Positions 54,433-63,574 of a stretch of DNA of 64,000 nucleotides are shown in pieces. This stretch comes from Neisseria musculi (GTDB lineage: Bacteria; Pseudomonadota; Gammaproteobacteria; Burkholderiales; Neisseriaceae): contig NZ_CP060414.2 in assembly GCF_014297595.2 (NCBI RefSeq), forward strand, positions 620,001-684,000. Direction: 5' to 3'. Numbering within the stretch: the first letter of the stretch is position 1; each line of letters begins with the position of its first letter. The notes beneath the pieces were generated by a model. That model was not told the origin of the DNA. It made no database searches and saw nothing but the letters and a program-made list of their open reading frames with translations. Made by a program: the position numbers and the translations under genes.

Positions 54433-55485
54433 TTATGGGCAGGGGTTGCTGATTTCGGCGTGTACGGCATCCACCGCTTTGACGACATCGTCCGAAAGCA
54501 CTACTTCGGCGCTGGCGATGTTTTCGCGCAATTGTTCCAACGTGGTGGCGCCGATGATGTTGCTGGCTACAAATGCCTGTCGGGTTACGAAAGCCAGTGA
54601 TAAGGCTGTAAGGCTAAAACCGGCATCTTCGGCAATTTTTGCGTAACGTTCCACTGCTGCAAAACCTTGCGGTCTGGTATAACGTTTGAAACGCTCAAAC
54701 AAGGCCAAACGGCTGTTTTCGGGCATGGCACCGTGGCGGTATTTGCCGCTCAACACGCCGAAGGCCAGCGGCGAATAAGCCAGCAGCGGTATGTTTTCGC
54801 GCAGCGAAATTTCGCTCATGCCCACTTCGTAACTGCGGTTGAGCAGGTTGTAGGGGTTTTGCACCGAAGCGGCCCGCGGCAATGCGGGGGCGGCTTCGTG
54901 CCGGTTCAGATAGCGCATTGTGCCCCACGGGGTTTCGTTGGATAAGCCGAACGCGCGGATTTTGCCCTGCCTGACCAGTTCGCCCATGGTATCGACAATC
55001 TCGCTTATCGGCGTGAACCGTTCGTTTTCAGCCAGCGCCGACACGCCCAGCCTGCCGAAAAAGTTTACCTGCCGCTCGGGCCAATGCAATTGATATAAAT
55101 CGAGATAATCGGTGTTGAGCCGTTTGAGGCTGTCTTCACAAGCCTGGATAAGCTGCGCGCGTGAAAAATCGTTGCCGCCGCGGATATAGTTGTCGAGATT
55201 ATTGGCACCGGTGGGGCCGGCAACTTTGCCGGCCAGCACGAAATCATCGCGCCTGCCCCGCCTCTTAATCCATCTGCCGATATATTGCTCGGTACGGGCA
55301 TAGGTTTCTTTGCGCGGCGGCACGGGATACATTTCGGCGGTGTCGATAAAGTTTACGCCGTTGGCCAGCGCATAATCAAGCTGTTCGTGCGCCTGCGCTT
55401 CGGTGTTTTGTTCGCCCCAAGTCATGGTGCCCAGGCAGATTTTACTGACCATAATGCCGCTTTTGCCGAGTTTGCGCTTTTCCAT
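54433..55485 (-). CDS. tas: NADPH-dependent aldo-keto reductase, Tas-type
   Basis: The product is 350 residues. AKR fold with GxMTWGEQNTEAQAHEQLDY, NFIDTAEMYPVPPRKETY (catalytic Asp and Tyr), VLAGKVAG (Lys), YQLHWPERQVNFFG (His) and ASNIIGATTLEQLREN for the cofactor phosphate. The PxPPRxET insertion is typical of E. coli Tas. ATG 55485 with AAGGAAG ahead. Physiological substrate unknown. Confidence 0.88.
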   Translation of the reverse strand: MEKRKLGKSGIMVSKICLGTMTWGEQNTEAQAHEQLDYALANGVNFIDTAEMYPVPPRKETYARTEQYIGRWIKRRGRRDDFVLAGKVAGPTGANNLDNYIRGGNDFSRAQLIQACEDSLKRLNTDYLDLYQLHWPERQVNFFGRLGVSALAENERFTPISEIVDTMGELVRQGKIRAFGLSNETPWGTMRYLNRHEAAPALPRAASVQNPYNLLNRSYEVGMSEISLRENIPLLAYSPLAFGVLSGKYRHGAMPENSRLALFERFKRYTRPQGFAAVERYAKIAEDAGFSLTALSLAFVTRQAFVASNIIGATTLEQLRENIASAEVVLSDDVVKAVDAVHAEISNPCP

Positions 55486-56004
55486 ACGGCTTCCTTTCGT
55501 TAGATGAATGTAAATTTCGTTTTCTGTTGGAGGCGGCTAACTGCTTGTGCGCGGCAGTTGCCTGCTGTTGCCGCCTACCCAAAAACTTGGCGGAGCCCCA
55601 CTCGATACCGCACACACTCTCCCAGGCTGTCGGGCAGGCGGCTTGGACAGCGCACGGATATGCTGCCTTTGCCCTCGCGCAGCCATGGCATTTTCAATCA
55701 GAGTATCGCGGTGCAGTTTTAAGGTTGGGTGTGCCGTGAAGCAGGCTGCCGTTCATATTTCGGGGGTATCGGAAGTATCGGGCTTTATTGTACGCCATTT
55801 GCGCCGGTGCTGCCTTTCAGACGGCCTGTCGTGAACCGGCTTCATGCCGGCACGGCAGGGCTCAAAGCCAATGATGATATTAAGATACTGAAATGCCGAT
55901 AGAATCAATTCCGCGATGTTGGCTTGCCTGCGGTTTGCCGTGTATCAAAATGGATTGCCTGCTATTGCGTTTCGGCACGGCCGCTGCCTGTGTTTTACAA
56001 ATAT
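55486..56004. other. Spacer upstream of tas and znu genes
   Basis: One inverted DUS at 55817-55828. No gene; a fragmentary frame at 55504-55722 has no features. Confidence 0.45.
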
Positions 56005-56024
56005 AATGTTATACAGTATCATTT
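56005..56024 (+). promoter_or_regulatory. Zur-like box
   Basis: AATGTTATACAGTATCATTT, an imperfect palindrome matching the AATGTTATA-TATAACATT pattern of proteobacterial Zur sites. It lies 53 bases before the first reading frame of the zinc uptake cluster, as expected for zinc-repressed transcription. Confidence 0.65.
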
Positions 56025-56076
56025 ATGCTTTTCAGCCTTGCAGGCAAACGCAAGGCCGTCTGAAAGAGTGTTAAGC

Positions 56077-56175
56077 ATGAATTCCATTTTACTCACCGGC
56101 CTCGCCCAGCGTCTGCTGCCGGCCTCTGCCGCCCTTACTTTGCTGTGGGGTGTTTATTTTTGGGCGGTTGCATGA
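56077..56175 (+). CDS. 32-residue hydrophobic leader reading frame
   Basis: MNSILLTGLAQRLLPASAAL then TLLWGVYFWAVA: a single membrane-like segment. Its stop overlaps the znuC start (ATGA), so ribosomes finishing it could restart on znuC. It is either a small membrane protein of the transporter or a translational-coupling leader. DUS at 56053-56064 just ahead. Confidence 0.5.
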   Translation: MNSILLTGLAQRLLPASAALTLLWGVYFWAVA

Positions 56176-56900
56176 GCATTTTGGTTGAAAACCTCACCGT
56201 AAGCTACCGCCGCCGGCCGGCCGTCCATCATTTGAACACCGAATTTGCCGATGGCTGTATGTGCGCAGTGTCCGGCCCCAACGGAGCGGGCAAATCCACC
56301 TTGCTCAAGGCGGCGGTGGGGCTGCTGAAGGCCGACACCGGCACGGTGCGCCTTATCGGTTTGCGCCGCCGGGACATCGCCTACCTGCCGCAACAGTCCG
56401 ATATCGACCGCAGCCAGCCCATCAGCGTGTTTGAGTTGGCGGCAATGGGGCTGTGGTATGAAATCGGCTTTTTCGGCCGGGTTGATGCCGCGCAGCGCCG
56501 GCGGGTAACGGATGCACTGGCGCGCGTGGGCATGGCCGGCCTGGCCGACCGCCCGATCGCCCATCTTTCCAACGGCCAGTTTCAGCGCGTTTTGTTTGCG
56601 CGTATGTTGGCGCAAGATGCAAAGTTTCTGCTGCTTGACGAGCCGTTTAATGCGGTTGATGCCAAAACCACTTATGCGCTGCTCGATGTTTTGCGCCGCT
56701 GCCACAGCAACGGCCAGTCTGTTGTGGCGGTGCTGCACGATTACGGGCAGGTTCGGGCGTATTTTCCCGAAACGCTGCTGATTGCCCGCGACAAAATCGC
56801 CGAGGGTGCCACCGAAAAAGTGCTGACCGAAACTTTTCTGCAACAGGCCGACGCCGCCATGCAGCGGCACGCAACGGCCGATTGGTGCGAAACGGCCTGA
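56172..56900 (+). CDS. znuC: Zinc ABC transporter ATPase
   Basis: The product is 242 residues from ATG 56172. Walker A SGPNGAGKSTLLKAAVG (about 35-50), Q-loop LPQQSDID, signature LSNGQFQRVLFARML (Gly-to-Asn variant of LSGGQ), Walker B LLLDEPFNAVD, H-loop VLHDYGQ. Manganese/zinc A-1 family. Followed by the permease 120 bases later. Confidence 0.9.
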   Translation: MSILVENLTVSYRRRPAVHHLNTEFADGCMCAVSGPNGAGKSTLLKAAVGLLKADTGTVRLIGLRRRDIAYLPQQSDIDRSQPISVFELAAMGLWYEIGFFGRVDAAQRRRVTDALARVGMAGLADRPIAHLSNGQFQRVLFARMLAQDAKFLLLDEPFNAVDAKTTYALLDVLRRCHSNGQSVVAVLHDYGQVRAYFPETLLIARDKIAEGATEKVLTETFLQQADAAMQRHATADWCETA

Positions 56901-57020
56901 TGAAACCGCGTGTGCAATCTGTTTCAGACGGCTGCAAACAGATTCAGGCCGTCTGAAAACCGTCCGCCTACTATCCGATAAACCGCCGCCTGATATTTCA
57001 GACGGCCTTTGGCTGCCAAT

Positions 57021-57896
57021 ATGAATCTTTACGAGTTAATCACTACTCCGTTTGCCGAATTCGACTTTATGCGCTACGCGCTCGCATCGGTGGTGTGCCT
57101 GGCGCTCAGTGCCGCGCCGGTGGGCGTGTTTCTGGTGATGCGCCGCATGAGCCTGATCGGCGATGCCCTCAGCCATGCCGTGCTGCCCGGCGCCGCTGCC
57201 GGCTATATGTTTGCCGGATTGAGTATGCCCGCCATGAGTGCGGGCGGCTTTGCGGCGGGCATGCTGATGGCGCTGCTGGCCGGTTTGGCCAGCCGTTTTA
57301 CCTCGTTGAAAGAAGATGCCAACTTCACCGCCTTCTATTTAAGCAGCCTGGCTCTCGGCGTGGTGTTGGTGAGCAAAAACGGCAGCAGCATCGATCTGCT
57401 GCATCTGCTGTTCGGTTCGGTGCTGGCGGTAGATTTGCCCGCGCTGCAACTGATTGCCGCTGCCGCCAGCGTTACCGTCGTAGCTTTGGCCGTGATTTAC
57501 CGCCCTCTGGTGCTCGAAAGCATAGACCCGCTGTTTTTACAATCGGTAAACGGCAAAGGCGGCTTTTGGCACGTTTTGTTTTTAGTGCTGGTGGTGATGA
57601 ACCTGGTGGCAGGCTTTCAGGCGCTGGGCACACTGATGTCGGTGGGGCTGATGATGCTGCCGGCGATTAGCGCGCGCCTGTGGGCGAAAAATATGGGCAT
57701 GCTCCTGCTGCTGGCGGTATTAACCGCTTTGGCGTGCGGCTTCGGCGGACTGCTGTTTTCGTATTACATCGAAATTCCCTCCGGCCCCGCGATTATCCTA
57801 TGGTGCAGCGCAGTTTATCTGGTTTCGGTGTTGTTCGGCCTCGAAGGCGGCATTATCCCGAAATGGCTGCGCCATAAAAAACACCGCCGGGCGTGA
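57021..57896 (+). CDS. znuB: Zinc ABC transporter permease
   Basis: The product is 291 residues from ATG 57021; an upstream TTG at 57009 is less likely. About eight transmembrane segments; SLIGDALSHAVLPGAAAGYM is the family EAA-like motif, FGSVLAVDL and GTLMSVGLMMLPAISARLWA follow. ABC-3 (TroCD/ZnuB/MntB) family. Two DUS sit in the gap from znuC. Confidence 0.9.
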   Translation: MNLYELITTPFAEFDFMRYALASVVCLALSAAPVGVFLVMRRMSLIGDALSHAVLPGAAAGYMFAGLSMPAMSAGGFAAGMLMALLAGLASRFTSLKEDANFTAFYLSSLALGVVLVSKNGSSIDLLHLLFGSVLAVDLPALQLIAAAASVTVVALAVIYRPLVLESIDPLFLQSVNGKGGFWHVLFLVLVVMNLVAGFQALGTLMSVGLMMLPAISARLWAKNMGMLLLLAVLTALACGFGGLLFSYYIEIPSGPAIILWCSAVYLVSVLFGLEGGIIPKWLRHKKHRRA

Positions 57897-58342
57897 ACCC
57901 GGCAGTTTTTTCAGACGGCCTGATGCCTTTGCCCAAATACCCTGAGGCCGTCTGAAAGACTGAAACACCGCTGTTTTCGCGCAGTCGGGAATGGCGGCAG
58001 ATGGAATGATGCCGGCGCTGCGCGGCCATGCCTTGCGGCTTTTTTTGGATTTTGCAAAGATTCAAGCTGCTTTTTTCAGACGGCCTAAGCTGTTACGGCG
58101 GGTTCCGGGCGCGGCTTAACCGCCGCCCCGCTTAACAATAACTGCGCACGGAACCGGTGCAGCCACCGCTTCGGCGGCCGGAAAAACCGTTCTCTTGGGC
58201 TCAGGCGGACAATGCCTTAACACAAGTCAAACGAATCCACTATAAAGCCGCGCCGGCTCCGTGCCGGTTGCAGCGTATGCGGCCTTGCTGTGATTTTTTG
58301 CAGCTTGGCCATATTGACAACCCTATATCAAAGGAGTGCACA
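57897..58342. other. znuB-znuA spacer
   Basis: An inverted then forward DUS (57911-57922, 57946-57957) form a hairpin after znuB and may reduce read-through to znuA. An inverted DUS at 58075-58086. No gene. Confidence 0.55.
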
Positions 58343-59251
58343 ATGAAACATTGGAAAACCGGCCTGACTGCCGCGCTGTTATCCGGCAGCCTCTTTGCCG
58401 CCCCGATCAACGTAGTGGCCAGCTTCAGCATTTTGGGCGACATTGCCAAACAAATAGGCGGCGAACGCGTGGCCGTGCAGAATTTGGTCGGCCCCGACCA
58501 GGATTCGCACGCCTACCATATCACCAGCGGCGACATCAAAAAAATCCGCAATGCCAAGCTGGTGCTGATGAACGGCCTGGGGTTTGAAGGCGGCAGCGTC
58601 CAACGCGCGGTGAAACAAAGCAAAGTGCCTTACGCCGAAGCGGCCGCGGGCATTGCCGCGCTCAAAGCGCCCGAAAGCGGCCATGCGCACGGCCACGGCC
58701 ATGATCATGCCCACGACCACCATCACGGCGGATACGACCCCCACGTTTGGGCCGACCCCGTGCTGATGCGGGCCTACGCCCAAAACGTTGCCGATGCTCT
58801 GATTCAAGCCGACCCGCAAGGTGCAGCCCACTACCGCCAACGCCTGAACGCCTATCGGGGCGAGCTGGAAAAACTCCATGCCGATGCGCAGAAATCGTTT
58901 GCCGCCATCCCGCCCAACCAACGCAAAGTGCTCACCGGCCACGATGCTTTCGCCTATATGGGCAAACGCTACCACATCCGCTTCATTTCCCCGCAGGGTG
59001 TGAACACTTCTGCCGAGCCCTCGGCCAAGCAGGTTGCCGCCATCATCCGCCAAGTCAAGCGGGAAGGCATTAAAGCCGTATTCACCGAAAACATCAAAGA
59101 CACCCGCATGATTGACCGCATCACCCAAGAAACCGGCATGAAACCCGGCGGCAAGCTCTATTCGGACGCGCTCAGCAACGGAGCACCGGCCGACACCTAT
59201 GTGAATATGTACCGCTACAACGTGCGCCTGCTCAGCGGTGCCATGAAATAA
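58343..59251 (+). CDS. znuA: Zinc-binding periplasmic lipoprotein/adhesin-type receptor
   Basis: The product is 302 residues from ATG 58343 with AAAGGAG nine bases ahead. Signal peptide (GLTAALLSGSLFAA), metal ligands in DSHAYHIT (His), a His/Asp-rich loop HGHGHDHAHDHHHGG (about residues 115-130), DPHVWADP, GHDAFAYMGKRY and the last Asp in LYSDALS. The His-rich loop indicates zinc over manganese, like gonococcal ZnuA. Confidence 0.92.
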   Translation: MKHWKTGLTAALLSGSLFAAPINVVASFSILGDIAKQIGGERVAVQNLVGPDQDSHAYHITSGDIKKIRNAKLVLMNGLGFEGGSVQRAVKQSKVPYAEAAAGIAALKAPESGHAHGHGHDHAHDHHHGGYDPHVWADPVLMRAYAQNVADALIQADPQGAAHYRQRLNAYRGELEKLHADAQKSFAAIPPNQRKVLTGHDAFAYMGKRYHIRFISPQGVNTSAEPSAKQVAAIIRQVKREGIKAVFTENIKDTRMIDRITQETGMKPGGKLYSDALSNGAPADTYVNMYRYNVRLLSGAMK

Positions 59252-59277
59252 GCGTTTGACCGGCCGCAACCGTTCTG

Positions 59278-59318
59278 GCCGTCTGAAAAGCAGACAGTAT
59301 CTTGCTTTCAGACGGCCT
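59278..59318 (+). terminator. znuA terminator, DUS pair
   Basis: GGCCGTCTGAAAG (59278-59290) and CTTTCAGACGGCC (59305-59317). The following bases include another forward DUS (59353-59364) and the short repeat CCCGGGCTTGACCCGGG (59387-59403). Confidence 0.75.
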
Positions 59319-59492
59319 GATGAGTATGTTGAAACCTTTGCAAAACTCATCGAGGCCGTCTGAAACGCTTAAATACCGTCATACCCGGGCTTGACCCGGG
59401 CATCTTTTTGTTTGGTTGGAAGAAATAACCAATACTCGGGGCAGGCACGGGTATAACGGCAAGGATATAAAAACGAAGGCCGGCAAAAACCC

Positions 59493-59542
59493 CATCAGGC
59501 CGTCTGAAAACAAATACTGTTTGTTTTTCAGACGGCCTGATG
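59493..59542 (-). terminator. mpl terminator, long DUS hairpin
   Basis: CATCAGGCCGTCTGAAAACA pairs with its complement over more than 20 bases; the longest DUS hairpin seen here, between convergent znuA and mpl, 43 bases past the mpl stop. Confidence 0.85.
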
Positions 59543-59584
59543 GGTATGTTATCAATACATTCCGGCTCAACAACCGGCTGCGGT

Positions 59585-60967
59585 TTAACGCTCTTCCAGC
59601 AAAGCCAACAGCTTGTCGTGGATGCCGCCGAAGCCGCCGTTGCTCATCACCAGGATATGGTCGCCCTGCCGGGCGGCTGCTGCAACTGCCGCCGTGAAGG
59701 CATCGAAATCTTTATCTGTGTGCAGTTTGCTTCCCAGCTGGGCAAGCGCGCCGGCGGCATCCCAATCGACACCGCCTGCATAACAGAACACTTGGTCGGC
59801 TTCTGCCAGGCTTTCAGGCAGCGCGGCTTTCATGGTGCCGAGCTTCATGGTGTTGGAGCGCGGCTCCAACACGGCCAAAATACGCGCCGCCCCCACTTTT
59901 TGGCGCAGGCCTGCCACGGTGGCGGCGATGGCGGTGGGGTGGTGGGCGAAATCGTCATAAACGGTAACGCCGCCGGCCTCGCCTTTGATTTCCATGCGCC
60001 GTTTCACGTTTTTAAAGGCACTCAAGGCTTCGCAGGCCGTCTGAACATCCACACCGGCGTGGCGGGCGGCGGCAATCACGGCCAGTGCGTTCATGCAGTT
60101 GTGGCCGCCGATCAGGCTCCACGCTACCCGCCCGACTGCCTGCCCTTGCAGCAGAACGTCAAACGAGCTGTCTGCCGCAGCGCTGCCTGCCTGCCAGCCT
60201 GAAGCGGTGCCGAAGGTTTCAACGGCCGTCCAACAGCCTTTATCCAAGGTGTCTTGCAGACTTTGCTCGGTGCCGTTGGCAACAATCAAGCCGTCTGAAG
60301 GAATGGTGCGCACAAGGTGGTGGAATTGGGTTTGAATGGCGGCCAGGTCGGCGAAAATATCGGCATGGTCGAATTCGAGATTGTTCAAAACAGCGGTGCG
60401 CGGGCGGTAATGCACGAATTTGCTGCGTTTGTCGAAAAATGCGGTGTCGTATTCATCGGCTTCGATAACGAAAAACGGCGACTGTGAATGCGGGTCTTGG
60501 CGCGGATGCTGCGGCAGGCGGGCAGACACGCTGAAATTCTGCGGCACGCCGCCTATCAGAAAGCCCGGTGCCAAACCGGCGTATTCAAGCACCCACGCCA
60601 GCATCGAAGCGGTGGTGGTTTTGCCGTGTGTGCCGGCTACGCCCAGCACCCAACGCCCCTGCAACACGTTTTCGGCCAGCCACTGCGGGCCGGAAGTATA
60701 AGGCAGGCCGCGGTTCATCACCGCTTCCACCACTTCCATGCCGCGCTTGGCTACATTGCCGATCACATAAACATCGGCGGGAAAAATATCCAGCTGTGCG
60801 GCATCAAAGCCTTCGTGCACGGCGATGCCCAAGCCCTCGAGCTGGGTGCTCATCGGCGGGTAGATTTTGGCATCGCAGCCGGTTACTTTAAAGCCTGCTT
60901 CTTGGGCAATGGCCGCCACACCGCCCATAAAGGTGCCGCCGATACCGATAATGTGGATATGTTTCAT
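59585..60967 (-). CDS. mpl: Murein tripeptide ligase
   Basis: Recycles peptidoglycan by linking the tripeptide L-Ala-gamma-D-Glu-mesoDAP to UDP-MurNAc. The product is 460 residues. Mur ligase N-terminal fold KHIHIIGIGGTFMGGVA, ATP loop GVAGTHGKTTTASMLAW (about 108), FFVIEADEYDTAFFDKRSKF, LEFDHADIF and YDDFAHHPTAI. The long FFDKRSKF segment and GGxGGxH C terminus separate Mpl from MurC. Confidence 0.94.
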   Translation of the reverse strand: MKHIHIIGIGGTFMGGVAAIAQEAGFKVTGCDAKIYPPMSTQLEGLGIAVHEGFDAAQLDIFPADVYVIGNVAKRGMEVVEAVMNRGLPYTSGPQWLAENVLQGRWVLGVAGTHGKTTTASMLAWVLEYAGLAPGFLIGGVPQNFSVSARLPQHPRQDPHSQSPFFVIEADEYDTAFFDKRSKFVHYRPRTAVLNNLEFDHADIFADLAAIQTQFHHLVRTIPSDGLIVANGTEQSLQDTLDKGCWTAVETFGTASGWQAGSAAADSSFDVLLQGQAVGRVAWSLIGGHNCMNALAVIAAARHAGVDVQTACEALSAFKNVKRRMEIKGEAGGVTVYDDFAHHPTAIAATVAGLRQKVGAARILAVLEPRSNTMKLGTMKAALPESLAEADQVFCYAGGVDWDAAGALAQLGSKLHTDKDFDAFTAAVAAAARQGDHILVMSNGGFGGIHDKLLALLEER

Positions 60968-61229
60968 AGCTGGATTTCTGCGCGTAAAAAATGTGATTAT
61001 ATAGTGAATCGGCGGTGTGTCTGCGCCACCCTGCCGGTTTTCTGCCCGATGCCTGCAGCCGCAGGCCGCGCGGTGAGTGCCAGCCGCACAAGCCCACCCC
61101 TTAATTTTTCTCGCACAACTTTACATAAATCAGTATGATAGCAACCTTACCGGCAGAAACCCGCCTGCTGCACACACTTCAGGTCTGCCGGCAGATAAAA
61201 CCATATTTGAATTTTGAAGAGGTATCACC
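60968..61229. promoter_or_regulatory. Divergent mpl / metP region
   Basis: 262 bases with no gene. GAAGAGG at 61217-61223 is the metP ribosome site. No DUS. Confidence 0.5.
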
Positions 61230-62774
61230 GTGTCTGATTCTAACCAATCCAAACGCGAAACCTTCTCGAGCCGTAAAGCATTTATGTTTGCCGCCATCGG
61301 CTCGGCGGTAGGTTTGGGCAATATTTGGCGTTTCCCCTATGTAGCTTACGACAACGGCGGCGGCGCGTTTATCGTTCCCTACCTGATTGCGCTGCTCACC
61401 GCAGGTATTCCCTTGCTGTTTTTAGACTACGCCATCGGCCACCGTTACCGCGGCTCGCCTCCGTTGGCGTTCCGCCGCATCAACCGCGCCTTAGAGCCTT
61501 TCGGCTGGTGGAACGTGCTGGCCAACGTGATTATCTGCATCTACTATGCCGTGATTATCGGCTGGGCAGCCAGCTACACCTATTATTCGCTGGTGGGCGC
61601 ATGGGGTGCCGACCCGCAGGCTTTTTTCTTTAAAGACTATCTGCATATGGCAGACGGCGCATCCGTAGGCTTCGATTTCGTGGGCAAAGTGCTCGGCCCC
61701 TTAGTCGGCGTATGGATTTTTACTTTTCTGATTCTCGCATTGGGCGTGCAAAAAGGCGTGGCGCGATCATCGAGCTTCTTTATGCCGCTTTTGGTGGTGA
61801 TGTTTCTGATTATGGTCGCCATCGCGCTGACCCTTCCGGGAGCGGCCAAAGGTTTGGATGCGCTGTTCACGCCCGATTGGTCGAAGCTCTCCAATCCCGG
61901 CGTGTGGGTTGCCGCCTACGGCCAGATTTTCTTCTCGCTTTCCATCTGCTTCGGCATTATGGTAACTTACTCTTCTTATCTGAAACCCAAATCCGACCTT
62001 ACCGGCACCGGCCTGGTTGTGGGCTTTGCCAACAGCAGTTTTGAAGTATTGGCCGGCATCGGCGTGTTTGCCGCGCTGGGCTTCATGGCCGCTGCCGCAG
62101 GAAAAGAAGTCAGCGATGTGGCCTCTTCAGGCATCGGTTTGGCCTTTATCGCCTTCCCCACCATCATCAACCAAGCACCGTTCGGCCCGTTAATCGGCCT
62201 ACTGTTCTTCGGCTCGCTGGTTTTTGCCGGCATCACCTCGATGATTTCGATTGTGGAGGTAATTATCGCCGCAGTGCAAGACAAACTGCGCCTGGGGCGC
62301 ATTGCCGCAACCTTCGCCGTATGTCTGCCGATGGGCATCGTTTCGGCACTGCTTTTCGGCACCACCACCGGCCTGCCGGTATTGGATGTGTTGGATAAAT
62401 TCGTCAATACCTACGGCATTGTTGCCGCCGGTTTCCTATATGTTTTAGCTTTGGCCGCCGCAAAAAAACTGCCGGTGCTGCGCCAACACATCAACACAGT
62501 TTCATCTTTTAAAATCGGCACCTTATGGTATATTTTCGTGGGTATCACCATCTCCGTACTCGGCTATATGCTGTTTAACGACACCCAAACCCTGCTGGCC
62601 GAAAACTACGAAGGCTACCCCGACTGGTTCTTAAACACTTTCGGCTGGGGTATGTCGCTGGGCTTGGTTGTGCTGGCACTGCTGCTGTCGCTGCTGCCCT
62701 GGCGCATGGAAAACAAATTCAACCCCGATGAAGCCCACCCGTCAAACGGCACCCACAAAGGAGAACAACCATGA
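61230..62774 (+). CDS. Sodium-dependent amino-acid transporter, MetP-like (NSS family)
   Basis: The product is 514 residues, twelve membrane segments. [20 protein letters not shown] and [14 protein letters not shown] are the first two NSS/LeuT helices with the Na+ site; [14 protein letters not shown] follows in helix 6-7. Starts at GTG 61230. The partner MetS frame overlapping its stop points to a MetPS-type Met/Ala importer; substrate is inferred from that pairing. Confidence 0.85.
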   Translation: MSDSNQSKRETFSSRKAFMFAAIGSAVGLGNIWRFPYVAYDNGGGAFIVPYLIALLTAGIPLLFLDYAIGHRYRGSPPLAFRRINRALEPFGWWNVLANVIICIYYAVIIGWAASYTYYSLVGAWGADPQAFFFKDYLHMADGASVGFDFVGKVLGPLVGVWIFTFLILALGVQKGVARSSSFFMPLLVVMFLIMVAIALTLPGAAKGLDALFTPDWSKLSNPGVWVAAYGQIFFSLSICFGIMVTYSSYLKPKSDLTGTGLVVGFANSSFEVLAGIGVFAALGFMAAAAGKEVSDVASSGIGLAFIAFPTIINQAPFGPLIGLLFFGSLVFAGITSMISIVEVIIAAVQDKLRLGRIAATFAVCLPMGIVSALLFGTTTGLPVLDVLDKFVNTYGIVAAGFLYVLALAAAKKLPVLRQHINTVSSFKIGTLWYIFVGITISVLGYMLFNDTQTLLAENYEGYPDWFLNTFGWGMSLGLVVLALLLSLLPWRMENKFNPDEAHPSNGTHKGEQP

Positions 62775-62863
62775 ACACCGCCGCCATCACCATGCTCGTG
62801 ATAACGCTTATTATCATTTGGGGCGGGTTTATTCTTTCAGTGATACGCCTGCCGAAAGAATAA
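62771..62863 (+). CDS. MetS-family small subunit of amino-acid importer
   Basis: 30 residues: [20 protein letters not shown] then [10 protein letters not shown], one membrane helix with a conserved WGG turn and a short basic tail. This is the known MetS pattern of Met/Ala importers. ATG overlaps the transporter stop (ATGA); GGAGAA is the ribosome site inside the previous gene. Confidence 0.8.
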   Translation: MNTAAITMLVITLIIIWGGFILSVIRLPKE

Positions 62864-62887
62864 CCCACCACCAAACCGCAAATCATC

Positions 62888-62926
62888 AAAGGCCGTCTGA
62901 AAATATTTTCAGACGGCCATTATTTT
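62888..62926 (+). terminator. metPS terminator, DUS pair
   Basis: AAAGGCCGTCTGAAAAT and its inverted partner followed by ATTATTTTT, 25 bases after metS. Confidence 0.88.
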
Positions 62927-62929
62927 TAA

Positions 62930-63574
62930 GGGGCTGACGTAGATTGGTAATGATGCCAAGCTACGAAAATGTAGATAACCCATTGCAAATTAAGCAAGAG
63001 AGTTCAAAAGAAACTGCTTGAATTTTTTGTACTCCAAGTTACTGCCCGTTCCGCTGCCGATGAAATTTTTGACGTTCCGGTTGAGCTGGATGAAAGCTGT
63101 TCCGGCGGTCATCGCAAAGGAAAACGCGGAAGCGGTGTGGCAGGGAAAGCGGTCGTTTTCGGCATTCTGCAACGGCAGTCAGGTTATATAACGGCAGTCA
63201 GGTTATATACGGTTGTAGCCGGTAATGCCGAGTCCGAGCCATTAGTGCCTGTAATCAAAAAGAAAATCATGCCGGACAGTATCGTTTATACGGATGGCCT
63301 GAGCAGCTGTGGCAAGCCGGATGTAAGCGGTTTTACCCACCACCGTATCAACCATTCCAAAGCGTTTGCCGACTGCCAAAACCATATCAACGGCATGGAA
63401 AATTTTTGGAATCAGGCGCAGCGCGTTTTTGCGCAAATATAACGTTATTGACCGAAAATCCTTTCCACTGTTCTTGAAAAAAAGTGGGTTTCGGTTTCAA
63501 CTTCAGCACACTGTTAGGCAGCTAAAAACGCTGTGTGATTGGTGTGGAATTTAGGGCTAATTTACGTCAGCTCC
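62930..63574 (+). mobile_element. IS1016-like (IS1595 family) remnant
   Basis: Bounded by GGGGCTGACGTAGATT (62930-62945) and AATTTACGTCAGCTCC (63559-63574), nearly perfect terminal inverted repeats. Inside, a damaged transposase: VELDESCSGGHRKGKRGSG, VAGKAVVFGILQRQ, MPDSIVYTDG, FTHHRINHSK, NHINGMENFWNQAQR, the ISXO2-like DDE pattern. The Tyr of the usual DESYFGG is lost, the frame is broken near the 5' end and again at a stop near 63440, and a 19-bp tandem duplication sits at 63171-63208. Confidence 0.85.

Noticed and set aside
58157..58342. N-terminal extension of znuA
   Set aside because: The signal peptide and AAAGGAG site place the start at 58343.
59387..59403. CCCGGGCTTGACCCGGG as an operator
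   Set aside because: A common intergenic word found widely; located between terminators of convergent genes, so regulation is unlikely.
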